From NCBI GenBank assembly GCA_002440975.1, contig DJWN01000036.1, positions 1 through 15,424 of the forward strand: 15,424 nt of DNA, in the 5' to 3' direction. Below are positions 6,529 to 12,386 of this stretch, in pieces. The translations under genes and the position numbers were made by a program. Position 1 is the stretch's first letter. Each line of letters opens with the position of its first letter. This DNA comes from Bacteroidales bacterium UBA6229 (lineage in GTDB: Bacteria; Bacteroidota; Bacteroidia; Bacteroidales; F082). The notes beneath the pieces are model-generated. The model saw only the letters and a program-made list of their open reading frames with translations, was not told the origin of the DNA and ran no database searches.

Positions 6529-8211
6529 ATGCTGAAGATAAGAATCATGCGTAAACTTTGGATAGTATTATTCCTGCTAGCTTTCACTTCTTTGGAAGCA
6601 CAGGATTTTCTCGACAAGGCTCAGATCAACGGGAGCTTTCAGGTTGACGGACAGTTTTATCAGCCGGATGATGCGCTCGGCATTACCGATTCACTGATCG
6701 GAGGCCGCAAATTAGGTTTGAATGGTTTTGGAAATATCACCTATACCCTCGGAAAATTTTCGGCCGGGATGCGCTATGAGGCTTTCCTAACGCCGCTTGC
6801 AGGATTTGATCCTTTGCAGGAAGGTAATGGATTTCCTTATTTATGGGCAAGCTATCAAACCGATTTTGTAGGCGTGACGGTTGGAAATTTTTATGAGCAA
6901 TTTGGTAATGGCCTTATCCTCCGTTCCTATGAAGAATGGACTTTAGGATACGACAATTCCATCAACGGGATGCGCGTGATCCTCCGTCCTTCTGCTGGAA
7001 TTACGATTAAAGGTGTTTATGGCACGCAACGTTATTTTTGGCAAAAATATGAAAACGGTAATCGTGGCATTGTGCGCGGCCTTGATGCAGAGGTTGATCT
7101 GAATCAAACCATCAAAGGATGGGAATCAGCAGCAGTGCGTGTGCTCGTTGGTGCCAGTGGAGTAAGCAAATATCAGAAAGACAATGATCCTTTGTATAAT
7201 CTGCCCGAGAATGTGGGAGCCTGGGCCGGACGAGTCAACCTGAGTGCCGGAAAATTCAACTTCGCTACGGAATATGCCTATAAAATCAACGATCCATCGG
7301 CGATAAATAATTTTATCTATCACGAAGGACAGGCGGTTTTGTCGTCGCTATCCTATTCTCAGCCCGGACTTGGTGTGGTTTTGCAGTTGAAAAGGGTGGA
7401 TAATTTCAGCTTTAAATCCGATCGCAGGGTGAATGGTAATGCGGTTGATATTAATTTCATCCCGCCTATCAACCGCACCCATTCCTATAGTTTGGCAGCG
7501 CGCTATCCTTATGCTACTCAGCCCAATGGCGAAATGGGTTTGCAGTTTCAGTTGAACTATAAAATTCCCAAAGGAACGGCTTTGGGAGGAAAATATGGTA
7601 CCGGAATAGCTGTAAATTTCAGTCAGGTGAATGATATCGTTCGCAATCCGATAAATGATACAACTCTGGTAAATACTTCAGGTACTTTGGGATACACTTC
7701 GGATTTCTTTAAGGTATCGGACAGTGTTTTCTTCCGGGATTTCAATATCGAAATCGAGAAGAAAATCAACAACAAATGGAAAGCAGTTCTTCAATATATG
7801 AATTTGCATTACGACATTGCCACGATCGAAGGTCATGCCGGAGAGCCTGCAGTGAAAGCGCATATTGGAGTGCTTGATCTAACGCATAAGCTTACTTCGC
7901 GCAAAAGTCTTCGAATGGAACTTCAGGGACTTTTTACAGAGCAGGACGAAGGCGATTGGGCAGCAGCCATGCTCGAATATGCCATTGCACCCCGCTGGTT
8001 TTTTAATGTTGCTGATCAATATAATTATGGCCATCCCGATGCAGATAAGAGAAATCATTATTATACGGTTTCAATGGGTTACCTGAAAGAATCAACGCGT
8101 GTAGCTCTCACTTACGGACGTCAGAGCGAAGGTGTGGTTTGTGTTGGTGGCGTTTGCCGGCAGGTGCCAGCATCCAGCGGACTTACTATTACTGTTTCAA
8201 CGAATTTTTAA
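6529..8211 (+). CDS. DUF6029-like outer-membrane beta-barrel protein
   Basis: A 560-residue exported protein with a signal peptide (MRKLWIVLFLLAFTSLEAQ), then alternating aromatic/polar strands throughout (for example GNITYTLGKFSAGMRYEAFL and YTVSMGYLKESTRVALTYG), ending in a strand with a C-terminal phenylalanine (LTITVSTNF), as in outer-membrane barrels. It resembles the Bacteroidota family DUF6029, whose role is unknown. ATG 6547 gives the more typical signal peptide; ATG 6529 adds MLKIRI. It lies between a TlpA thioredoxin (6 bp gap) and an Omp28-like lipoprotein (3 bp gap), so the three are probably co-expressed. An unusual CVGGVC pair near the C-terminus (about residues 541-546) could form a disulfide between or beside the last strands. 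The family assignment is from recall. Confidence 0.78.
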   Translation: MLKIRIMRKLWIVLFLLAFTSLEAQDFLDKAQINGSFQVDGQFYQPDDALGITDSLIGGRKLGLNGFGNITYTLGKFSAGMRYEAFLTPLAGFDPLQEGNGFPYLWASYQTDFVGVTVGNFYEQFGNGLILRSYEEWTLGYDNSINGMRVILRPSAGITIKGVYGTQRYFWQKYENGNRGIVRGLDAEVDLNQTIKGWESAAVRVLVGASGVSKYQKDNDPLYNLPENVGAWAGRVNLSAGKFNFATEYAYKINDPSAINNFIYHEGQAVLSSLSYSQPGLGVVLQLKRVDNFSFKSDRRVNGNAVDINFIPPINRTHSYSLAARYPYATQPNGEMGLQFQLNYKIPKGTALGGKYGTGIAVNFSQVNDIVRNPINDTTLVNTSGTLGYTSDFFKVSDSVFFRDFNIEIEKKINNKWKAVLQYMNLHYDIATIEGHAGEPAVKAHIGVLDLTHKLTSRKSLRMELQGLFTEQDEGDWAAAMLEYAIAPRWFFNVADQYNYGHPDADKRNHYYTVSMGYLKESTRVALTYGRQSEGVVCVGGVCRQVPASSGLTITVSTNF

Positions 8212-8214
8212 GTC

Positions 8215-9087
8215 ATGATATCAAAATCAATGAAATTTAAAAGCTTAAGCCTGATACTGTTTGTTTTGATTGCAGGAATTTTTAACTCCTGCGATAAAAT
8301 TGACCCACCTTATACCACGCAAGGAGGCGGAGGTGGTGGCGAACCCGAAGAAGTGATTCAGAAAGTGCTTCTGGAAGATTATACCGGTCATAAATGCGTA
8401 AACTGTCCTGCGGCTGCAAAACTGGCAAGCGATCTGAAGGAAGTTTATGGCGATCAGTTGATCATTTTGGCAGTGCATACCGGAGTTTTCGCTGAGCCCG
8501 AGAATCCACCTTTTGATCTTGATTTGCGCACAAGCTATGGAGACCAATGGCGTGAGCAATACAATATTATCGGTTTTCCAAGCGGTTTGATTAATCGCCG
8601 GATTGAACAGGGATCTGCTATTTTGTCGAGTGGAAAATGGGGCGAAAAAGTAATGGACATTATCGAAAATATACAGCCACAGGCATCAATTGATATACAA
8701 ACCGTTTTTGATGATCAATCTAGGAATCTGGAGTTAATTGTTAACTCAAAGTTTTTGGGCAGTACAAACGAAACATATTTTTTGCAGGTCTTGCTCACCG
8801 AGGACAGTATTCAGGGTGCTCAACGCAATAACAATGCTGCAGTTGGTGACGTTCCCACTATTGAAGATTATTATCACCGCCATGTATTGCGACAGGACAT
8901 CAATGGCCTTAATGGAGAGATCATAAATGAAGGAGAAGCCATTGTTGTAAATGAAGTTTATACCCACACTTACAGCCTCACGCTGAATGCAGCTTACAAA
9001 GCACAACATTGTTCCGTGATTGCCTTTTTGTATCGGATTTCTGACAATGAAATTTTGCAGGTTGAGGAAAAGCATATTTTGGACTAG
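8215..9087 (+). CDS. Omp28-related outer-membrane lipoprotein with CxxC motif
   Basis: A 290-residue lipoprotein: hydrophobic signal then lipobox FNSC with Cys26, and a glycine linker of six residues (37-42) tethering the folded part. The hallmark LLEDYTGHKCVNCPAA carries a thioredoxin-like CxxC at Cys61/Cys64. The next segment (LASDLKEVYGDQLIILAVHTGVF) and the FPSGLINR segment fit the thioredoxin-like domain of the Omp28 family, first described in Porphyromonas gingivalis. The C-terminal half (from about residue 150) is a beta-rich domain. The function is unknown; CxxC plus the TlpA gene in the same operon suggests a thiol-linked role at the outer membrane. ATG 8230 (MKFKSL) is an alternative start. 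It ends before a repeat-rich region, and no classic terminator is evident. Confidence 0.88.
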   Translation: MISKSMKFKSLSLILFVLIAGIFNSCDKIDPPYTTQGGGGGGEPEEVIQKVLLEDYTGHKCVNCPAAAKLASDLKEVYGDQLIILAVHTGVFAEPENPPFDLDLRTSYGDQWREQYNIIGFPSGLINRRIEQGSAILSSGKWGEKVMDIIENIQPQASIDIQTVFDDQSRNLELIVNSKFLGSTNETYFLQVLLTEDSIQGAQRNNNAAVGDVPTIEDYYHRHVLRQDINGLNGEIINEGEAIVVNEVYTHTYSLTLNAAYKAQHCSVIAFLYRISDNEILQVEEKHILD

Positions 9088-9143
9088 ACGGGTTAATCCA
9101 TAGAAGACTTTTCAAAAAAGCAACGAACTAATTCAGAAAATAT

Positions 9144-9252
9144 GGCTGACGTAGTCGCAGACTACGCCGAGCCACATACCGAACACAAAATAATTTGTTA
9201 AAAAATAGTTTTGTTATTTTAAGAAGCTTGACGTAGTCTGCGACTACGTCGA
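9144..9252. repeat. REPIN unit 1 (109 nt), 5' side of RAYT
   Basis: Two hairpin-forming REP ends in inverted orientation, at 9144-9173 and 9226-9252. Each contains CGTAGTC, a 3-nt loop and GACTACG; in the left end an outer GGCT/AGCC stem is separated by a small mismatch bulge, the usual REP design. Between them is an AT-rich core (accgaacacaaaata, then TTTGTTAA, then TTTTGTTATTTTA) conserved in all units of the window. Confidence 0.85.
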
Positions 9253-9253
9253 A

Positions 9254-9343
9254 TGAGCCGAGCCGCATACCGAACACAAAATAATTTGTTAAGAGATAAT
9301 TTTGTTATTTTAGGAAGCTCGGCGTAGTCTGCGACTAGGTCGA
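9254..9343. repeat. REPIN unit 2, left end truncated
   Basis: The core and right REP end (9317-9343) match unit 1, but the left end keeps only GAGCCGAGCC (from about 9255), so the left hairpin is missing. It abuts unit 1 directly, giving a tandem of about 91 bp period. The right end has one change in the stem (GACTAGG for GACTACG). Confidence 0.75.
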
Positions 9344-9433
9344 ATGATTAGTCTTAACATATTACTAACTACGCTGAACAACACAGTTGATCAGTGTATT
9401 TATTTTAAAGAAATAATTTTTTTGTACTACGTA

Positions 9434-9459
9434 GCTCGGCGTAGTCTGCGACTACGTCG
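9434..9459. repeat. Single REP hairpin upstream of RAYT
   Basis: One right-type REP end with an intact CGTAGTC-TGC-GACTACG stem, without a partner or core. It is 47 nt upstream of the RAYT -7 box. Between this and unit 2 (9344-9433) is AT-rich sequence that begins with a copy of the flank also found after 10243 (cgaatgattagtcttaacat). Confidence 0.75.
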
Positions 9460-9506
9460 CCTAACTCGCTTAAAACTTATACTTATAATTCAAATCGCTT
9501 TTGAAG

Positions 9507-9514
9507 TATATTTG
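9507..9514 (+). promoter_or_regulatory. Bacteroidota -7 box for the RAYT gene
   Basis: TATATTTG matches TAnnTTTG and ends 27 nt before ATG 9542. An AAGAAGG ribosome-binding-like stretch lies at 9533-9539, only 2 nt from the ATG. No -33 element is evident at the usual spacing. Confidence 0.45.
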
Positions 9515-9541
9515 TTCTATAAATCAAACATAAAGAAGGCA

Positions 9542-10108
9542 ATGACCACTGGATATCGAATAGAGGAACAATCTGCTCTTTACTATGTAACACTTAGTAT
9601 TGTCGGCTGGATTGATGTTTTTAGCCGACAGCGTTATCGTGACATTGTCATTGAAAGTTTGAACTATTGTCAGCAAAAGATGGGTTTACAGGTATTTGCC
9701 TATGTAATCATGACAAATCACATTCACTTAATCGTAAACAGCCCGATGGGGAACCTCAGTGCAACAATCAGAGAGTTCAAAAAATTTACCTCAAAAGAGA
9801 TCATTAGGTCAATTCAATCAGATGTTGAAAGCCGGCGTGATTGGATGCTTGAGCTATTTCAAAAATATGCCTCACAACATAAAAGAAATAAGACTTATCA
9901 ATTTTGGACACATGATAACCATGCAGTTTTGTTGTACAGCAATAGTTTCATTGAAAGTAAGTTAACTTATTTGCACGAAAATCCGGTGCGTGCTGGCTGG
10001 GTGGCGCATCCAGAAGACTACCTTTATTCCAGTGCAACAAATTATGCCGGAAAAACAAGTTTGCTGGGGGTTATTTTATTGGATATTCCATGGAAGACTT
10101 ATCATTGA
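9542..10108 (+). CDS. REP-associated tyrosine transposase (RAYT, Y1/HUH transposase family)
   Basis: A 188-residue single-copy HUH transposase of the RAYT type, which nicks and moves or maintains REP/REPIN sequences. The histidine pair is NHIHLIV (His60, His62) after the strand VFAYVIMT, and the likely catalytic tyrosine is Tyr143 in LTYLHENPVRAGWV, equivalent to the DYIYINP tyrosine (Y115) of the E. coli RAYT. The end motif PEDYLYSSATNYAG is typical of Bacteroidota members. All key residues are present, so it may be active. The frame stays open upstream to 9344, but that stretch reads through a REP hairpin (ARRSLRLRRL) and is rejected; MTTGYRIEEQ is the usual family N-terminus. It is surrounded by its presumed REPIN substrates on both sides, and is more AT-rich than the flanking genes. 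Confidence 0.93.
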   Translation: MTTGYRIEEQSALYYVTLSIVGWIDVFSRQRYRDIVIESLNYCQQKMGLQVFAYVIMTNHIHLIVNSPMGNLSATIREFKKFTSKEIIRSIQSDVESRRDWMLELFQKYASQHKRNKTYQFWTHDNHAVLLYSNSFIESKLTYLHENPVRAGWVAHPEDYLYSSATNYAGKTSLLGVILLDIPWKTYH

Positions 10109-10134
10109 ACGAATCAAGATATAGGTTTGAGTTT

Positions 10135-10243
10135 GACCGATGTAGTCGCAGACTAAGCCGAGCCACAGACCGAACACAAAATACTTTGTTAAGAAATAGT
10201 TTTGTTATTTTAGGAAGCTCGGCGTAGTCTGCGACTACGTCGA
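10135..10243. repeat. REPIN unit 3 (109 nt), 3' side of RAYT
   Basis: Left REP end at 10135-10164 (stem weakened by two changes, giving TGTAGTC and GACTAAG) and right REP end at 10217-10243, with the conserved core between. The length is identical to units 1 and 4. Confidence 0.85.
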
Positions 10244-10358
10244 ATGATTAGTCTTAACATATTACTAATCAGTTATAAACCTCGTAAATAGATTGTCTAA
10301 AAACGCGATTGTGCGAGATTGACGTATTACAAAAGCAATAAGTATAAATAGAAAGTAT

Positions 10359-10467
10359 GGCCGACGTAGTCACAGACTACGCCGAGCCGCATACCGAACA
10401 CAAAATACTTTGTTAAGAAATAGTTTTGTTATTTTAGGAAGCTCGGCGTAGTCTGCGACTACGTCGA
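10359..10467. repeat. REPIN unit 4 (109 nt)
   Basis: Left end at 10359-10388 (GGCCGACGTAGTC, loop ACA, then GACTACG and AGCC) and right end at 10441-10467 (GCTCGGCGTAGTC, loop TGC, then GACTACGTCGA), with the conserved core between. This is the cleanest copy in the window: both inner 7-bp stems are perfect. Confidence 0.87.
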
Positions 10468-10583
10468 ATGATTGGATCTTAACATATTACTAATCAGTTA
10501 TAAACCTTGTAAATAAATTGTCTAAAAACGCGATTGTGCGAGATTGACGTATTACAAAGGCAATAAGTATAAATAGAAAGTAT

Positions 10584-10613
10584 GGCCGACGTAGTCACAG
10601 ACTACGCCGAGCC
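10584..10613. repeat. Single left-type REP hairpin at the end of the tandem array
   Basis: Identical to the left end of unit 4, then the similarity stops abruptly after GAGCC, where unique sequence leading to the next gene begins. It marks the right boundary of the repeat island. Confidence 0.8.
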
Positions 10614-10713
10614 TTAATGCTGTGAAAATAAGTGATTCAAAAATCGAAATATTTAGAAACTATTAATGCGTATTTTGTATTTTTACCAGATCAAAACCAA
10701 TCTTGAAGAATCA

Positions 10714-11625
10714 ATGTCTGGTAAATATTTCATTTTTCTTACTTTTCTGATTACAGTTGTGTTATCCAATTTTCAAACAGCTTTTGCACAAAAAGAATAC
10801 ATTTCAACAGGTACTTATGATTTGATGGTTCCGCCAAGCATGAGTATGGCTGAAGCTGAAAAGTACGTTTGCGACAGGGCGCGCGACAGTGCTGTGATGC
10901 GTGTGTTTCCACAGCGGCTAAACACCGAAATTCAGACCTGGATTAGTCAGGGTAAAGTAGCCACAAATGCTTTTAGCACCACTGAACTGATTGGTGAATG
11001 GCTTGGCGACCTGAAAGATCCACAAATAACAGTGCTTTCTAACAAACCTTACACACTCAGATGCAAAGTGAAAGGCAAGGTGCGGGAGAAAATTAAGGAT
11101 GGTGTTCAGCTGGAAGTAAAAACGCTGTACTGTCCTGCGCTGGCCTGTGAGCTGGAGCAGTTCAACGATGGGCAGTCGCTCTATTTGAGCATCGCAAGTT
11201 CTAAAACAGGTTATATCAGCGTTTTTTTGGATGATATGACAAATGTATTCCAGCTGTTGCCTTATACTGAAGAACGCGAGCAGGGTATAGAGCAAGTGAA
11301 TATTGAACGGAATAAGGCATACATTTTTTTCTCCAAAGAAGATGCTCCCGAAAACAAACGTCATTTGGTGAATGAGTTGCAATTATTTGCCGAGAAACCT
11401 GGAGTTGAACTGGCAAGTTTGATTGTGTTGTTTTCTGAAACACCTTTTAACAGCCCGCTGGTGCAGGAAACCCAAGCCGGTGAGTATTTCGATGAAGCAG
11501 AATACATTGGTTACACCATGCCGGATTCAGCAACTTCCGAATCATTTAACAACTGGTTGCTGCGATTGCGACAAAACAATCCTAAGCTGCAAGCGGTTAG
11601 AAAAATGATTACGATAAAACGGTAA
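10714..11625 (+). CDS. Exported protein with DUF4384-like domain
   Basis: From ATG 10714 this is a 303-residue protein with a signal peptide (MSGKYFIFLTFLITVVLSNF, cleavage probably after QTAFA or AQ). An upstream in-frame ATG at 10666 adds 16 polar residues before the signal and is less likely. Residues about 30-125 form an alpha/beta region (MSMAEAEKYVCDRARDSAV) similar in style to the N-terminal domains of LPP20 or FlgT-like envelope proteins. Residues about 130-240 match the DUF4384 pattern: a beta strand ending LYLSIASSKTGYISVF, then MTNVFQLLPYTEE. DUF4384 is commonly fused to or encoded near caspase-like proteases, and such a gene lies convergently 760 bp downstream. The biochemical role is unknown. 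It lies between the REPIN array and a toxin-antitoxin module. Confidence 0.72.
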   Translation: MSGKYFIFLTFLITVVLSNFQTAFAQKEYISTGTYDLMVPPSMSMAEAEKYVCDRARDSAVMRVFPQRLNTEIQTWISQGKVATNAFSTTELIGEWLGDLKDPQITVLSNKPYTLRCKVKGKVREKIKDGVQLEVKTLYCPALACELEQFNDGQSLYLSIASSKTGYISVFLDDMTNVFQLLPYTEEREQGIEQVNIERNKAYIFFSKEDAPENKRHLVNELQLFAEKPGVELASLIVLFSETPFNSPLVQETQAGEYFDEAEYIGYTMPDSATSESFNNWLLRLRQNNPKLQAVRKMITIKR

Positions 11626-11692
11626 GTCAGGATAACAAGGAAGCTGTCGATTTCTAAAAAGAGCTGGAAAGCAAAACACAATAAGATCTAAT

Positions 11693-11707
11693 GATTCATT
11701 ATGAATC
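11693..11707. terminator. Short hairpin between convergent genes
   Basis: GATTCA-TTA-TGAATC is a perfect 6-bp inverted repeat in the 86-bp gap between the DUF4384-like gene (ends 11625) and the convergent toxin gene (ends 11712). It is short, AT-rich and without a clear U-tract, so termination is only a possibility. Confidence 0.25.
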
Positions 11708-11711
11708 CATA

Positions 11712-12011
11712 CTATTCATATAATCTTGTTTCGATGTCCATTCTTTGGTGTAAAATTCTTATCACTTGAATTTCCTGTTTCTTCTGATTGATTTTGTAGA
11801 AAACAAGATGAGATTTTATACTGGAACAAAAATAACCCTTTCTTATTTTTGAATAATCTTTTCCGGATGTTGGGTTTTCAGCAATTAAATCTATTTCGTT
11901 CAAAATCAATTTTATATACCTGTCTGCTTGTGTTTTTGACCAGTTTTCTAAGGTGTAAAGCCATATTTCTTCCAGGTCGTTACTGGCCTGCTTGCTGATT
12001 TTGATGTTCAT
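11712..12011 (-). CDS. Type II toxin, RelE/ParE superfamily
   Basis: A 99-residue toxin of the ParE/RelE fold. The family pattern is clear: N-terminal beta strand then SKQASNDLEEIWLYTLENWS, a helix ADRYIKLILNEIDLIAENPTSGKDYS, the central strand RKGYFCSSIKSHLVFYKI and the final IQVIRILHQRMDIETRL, where IRILHQRMD is the typical ParE end. ParE toxins poison DNA gyrase, while RelE relatives cleave mRNA on the ribosome; the HQRMD ending favours ParE. Its ATG overlaps the antitoxin stop by one base (TAATG), so translation is coupled. The pair is AT-rich and lies between two genes thought to be functionally related, suggesting insertion by transfer. Confidence 0.9.
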   Translation of the reverse strand: MNIKISKQASNDLEEIWLYTLENWSKTQADRYIKLILNEIDLIAENPTSGKDYSKIRKGYFCSSIKSHLVFYKINQKKQEIQVIRILHQRMDIETRLYE

Positions 12012-12259
12012 TATTCAGCCAAGTGTTTCTGATGAAGATTTTCTAGAAATGTGTTTCTGTCAAAATCTTTTACAAATCCTGAGTTTTCACCTTCCTTTAA
12101 TGCTTCAATGAGTGCTGTTTTTTTAGATTCTTCATGCTCGAACATTCGAAGAGCCGCTCTCACCACCTCGCTTGCTGATGCATATTTTCCGGATTTGATT
12201 TGTTGGTTGATAAACTCATTAAAATAATCTCCCAACAAAATAGAAGTGTTTTTTGACAT
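12011..12259 (-). CDS. Type II antitoxin, ParD family
   Basis: An 82-residue antitoxin with an N-terminal ribbon-helix-helix DNA-binding region: the strand NTSILLGDYFNEFINQQIKSGKYASASEVVRAALRMFE is the classic ParD/CopG pattern (residues 4-41). The C-terminal tail (EALKEGENSGFVKDFDRNTFLENLHQ) would wrap the ParE toxin. It is the first gene of the module and likely represses its own promoter through the inverted repeat at 12280-12296. The leader after the -7 box is about 10-15 nt and contains no Shine-Dalgarno sequence, which is common in Bacteroidota. Confidence 0.9.
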   Translation of the reverse strand: MSKNTSILLGDYFNEFINQQIKSGKYASASEVVRAALRMFEHEESKKTALIEALKEGENSGFVKDFDRNTFLENLHQKHLAE

Positions 12260-12274
12260 AAATAGAAGTTTTTA

Positions 12275-12305
12275 CAAAAATACCATAACTTGGTATATTT
12301 TCAAA
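12275..12305 (-). promoter_or_regulatory. Full Bacteroidota promoter of the parDE-type module
   Basis: On the minus strand TTTG (12302-12305), a 19-nt spacer and TATTTTTG (12275-12282) match the consensus TTTG-N19-TAnnTTTG exactly. The -7 box ends 15 nt before the antitoxin ATG. This is the best promoter in the window. Confidence 0.7.
12280..12296. promoter_or_regulatory. Candidate ParD operator (inverted repeat)
   Basis: ATACCA-TAACT-TGGTAT is a perfect 6-bp inverted repeat with a 5-nt centre. It overlaps the upstream end of the -7 box and fills most of the promoter spacer. Ribbon-helix-helix antitoxins bind such palindromes, so binding would block RNA polymerase and give autoregulation. 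Confidence 0.6.
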
Positions 12306-12386
12306 GTTTTACTTTGGCTAAACTTCAGTTGACTTCCCAGAATAAAGATTTCTTTTTGATAATAAGCCGTTGTATTTCAGTGATTC

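Larger units (their letters stand above)
10135..10613. repeat. Tandem duplication, period about 224-225 bp (2.1 copies)
   Basis: Copy 1 runs from 10135 to 10358, copy 2 from 10359 to 10583, and a third partial copy covers only the left REP end at 10584-10613. Each full copy holds a 109-nt REPIN followed by about 115 nt of near-identical AT-rich sequence (taatcagttataaacct, then gtctaaaaacgcgattgtgc, then agtataaatagaaagtatgg). The copies differ by a few substitutions and one 1-bp indel near 10470, so the duplication is fairly recent. No gene is seen within it. Confidence 0.88.

Noticed and set aside
9344..9541. Upstream extension of the RAYT frame
   Set aside because: It reads through a REP hairpin and the RAYT promoter box; known RAYTs start at a sequence like MTTGYRIEEQ.
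9144..10613. CRISPR array
   Set aside because: The repeats are hairpin REP ends arranged in inverted pairs around a conserved core, not direct repeats with unique spacers, and no cas genes are present.
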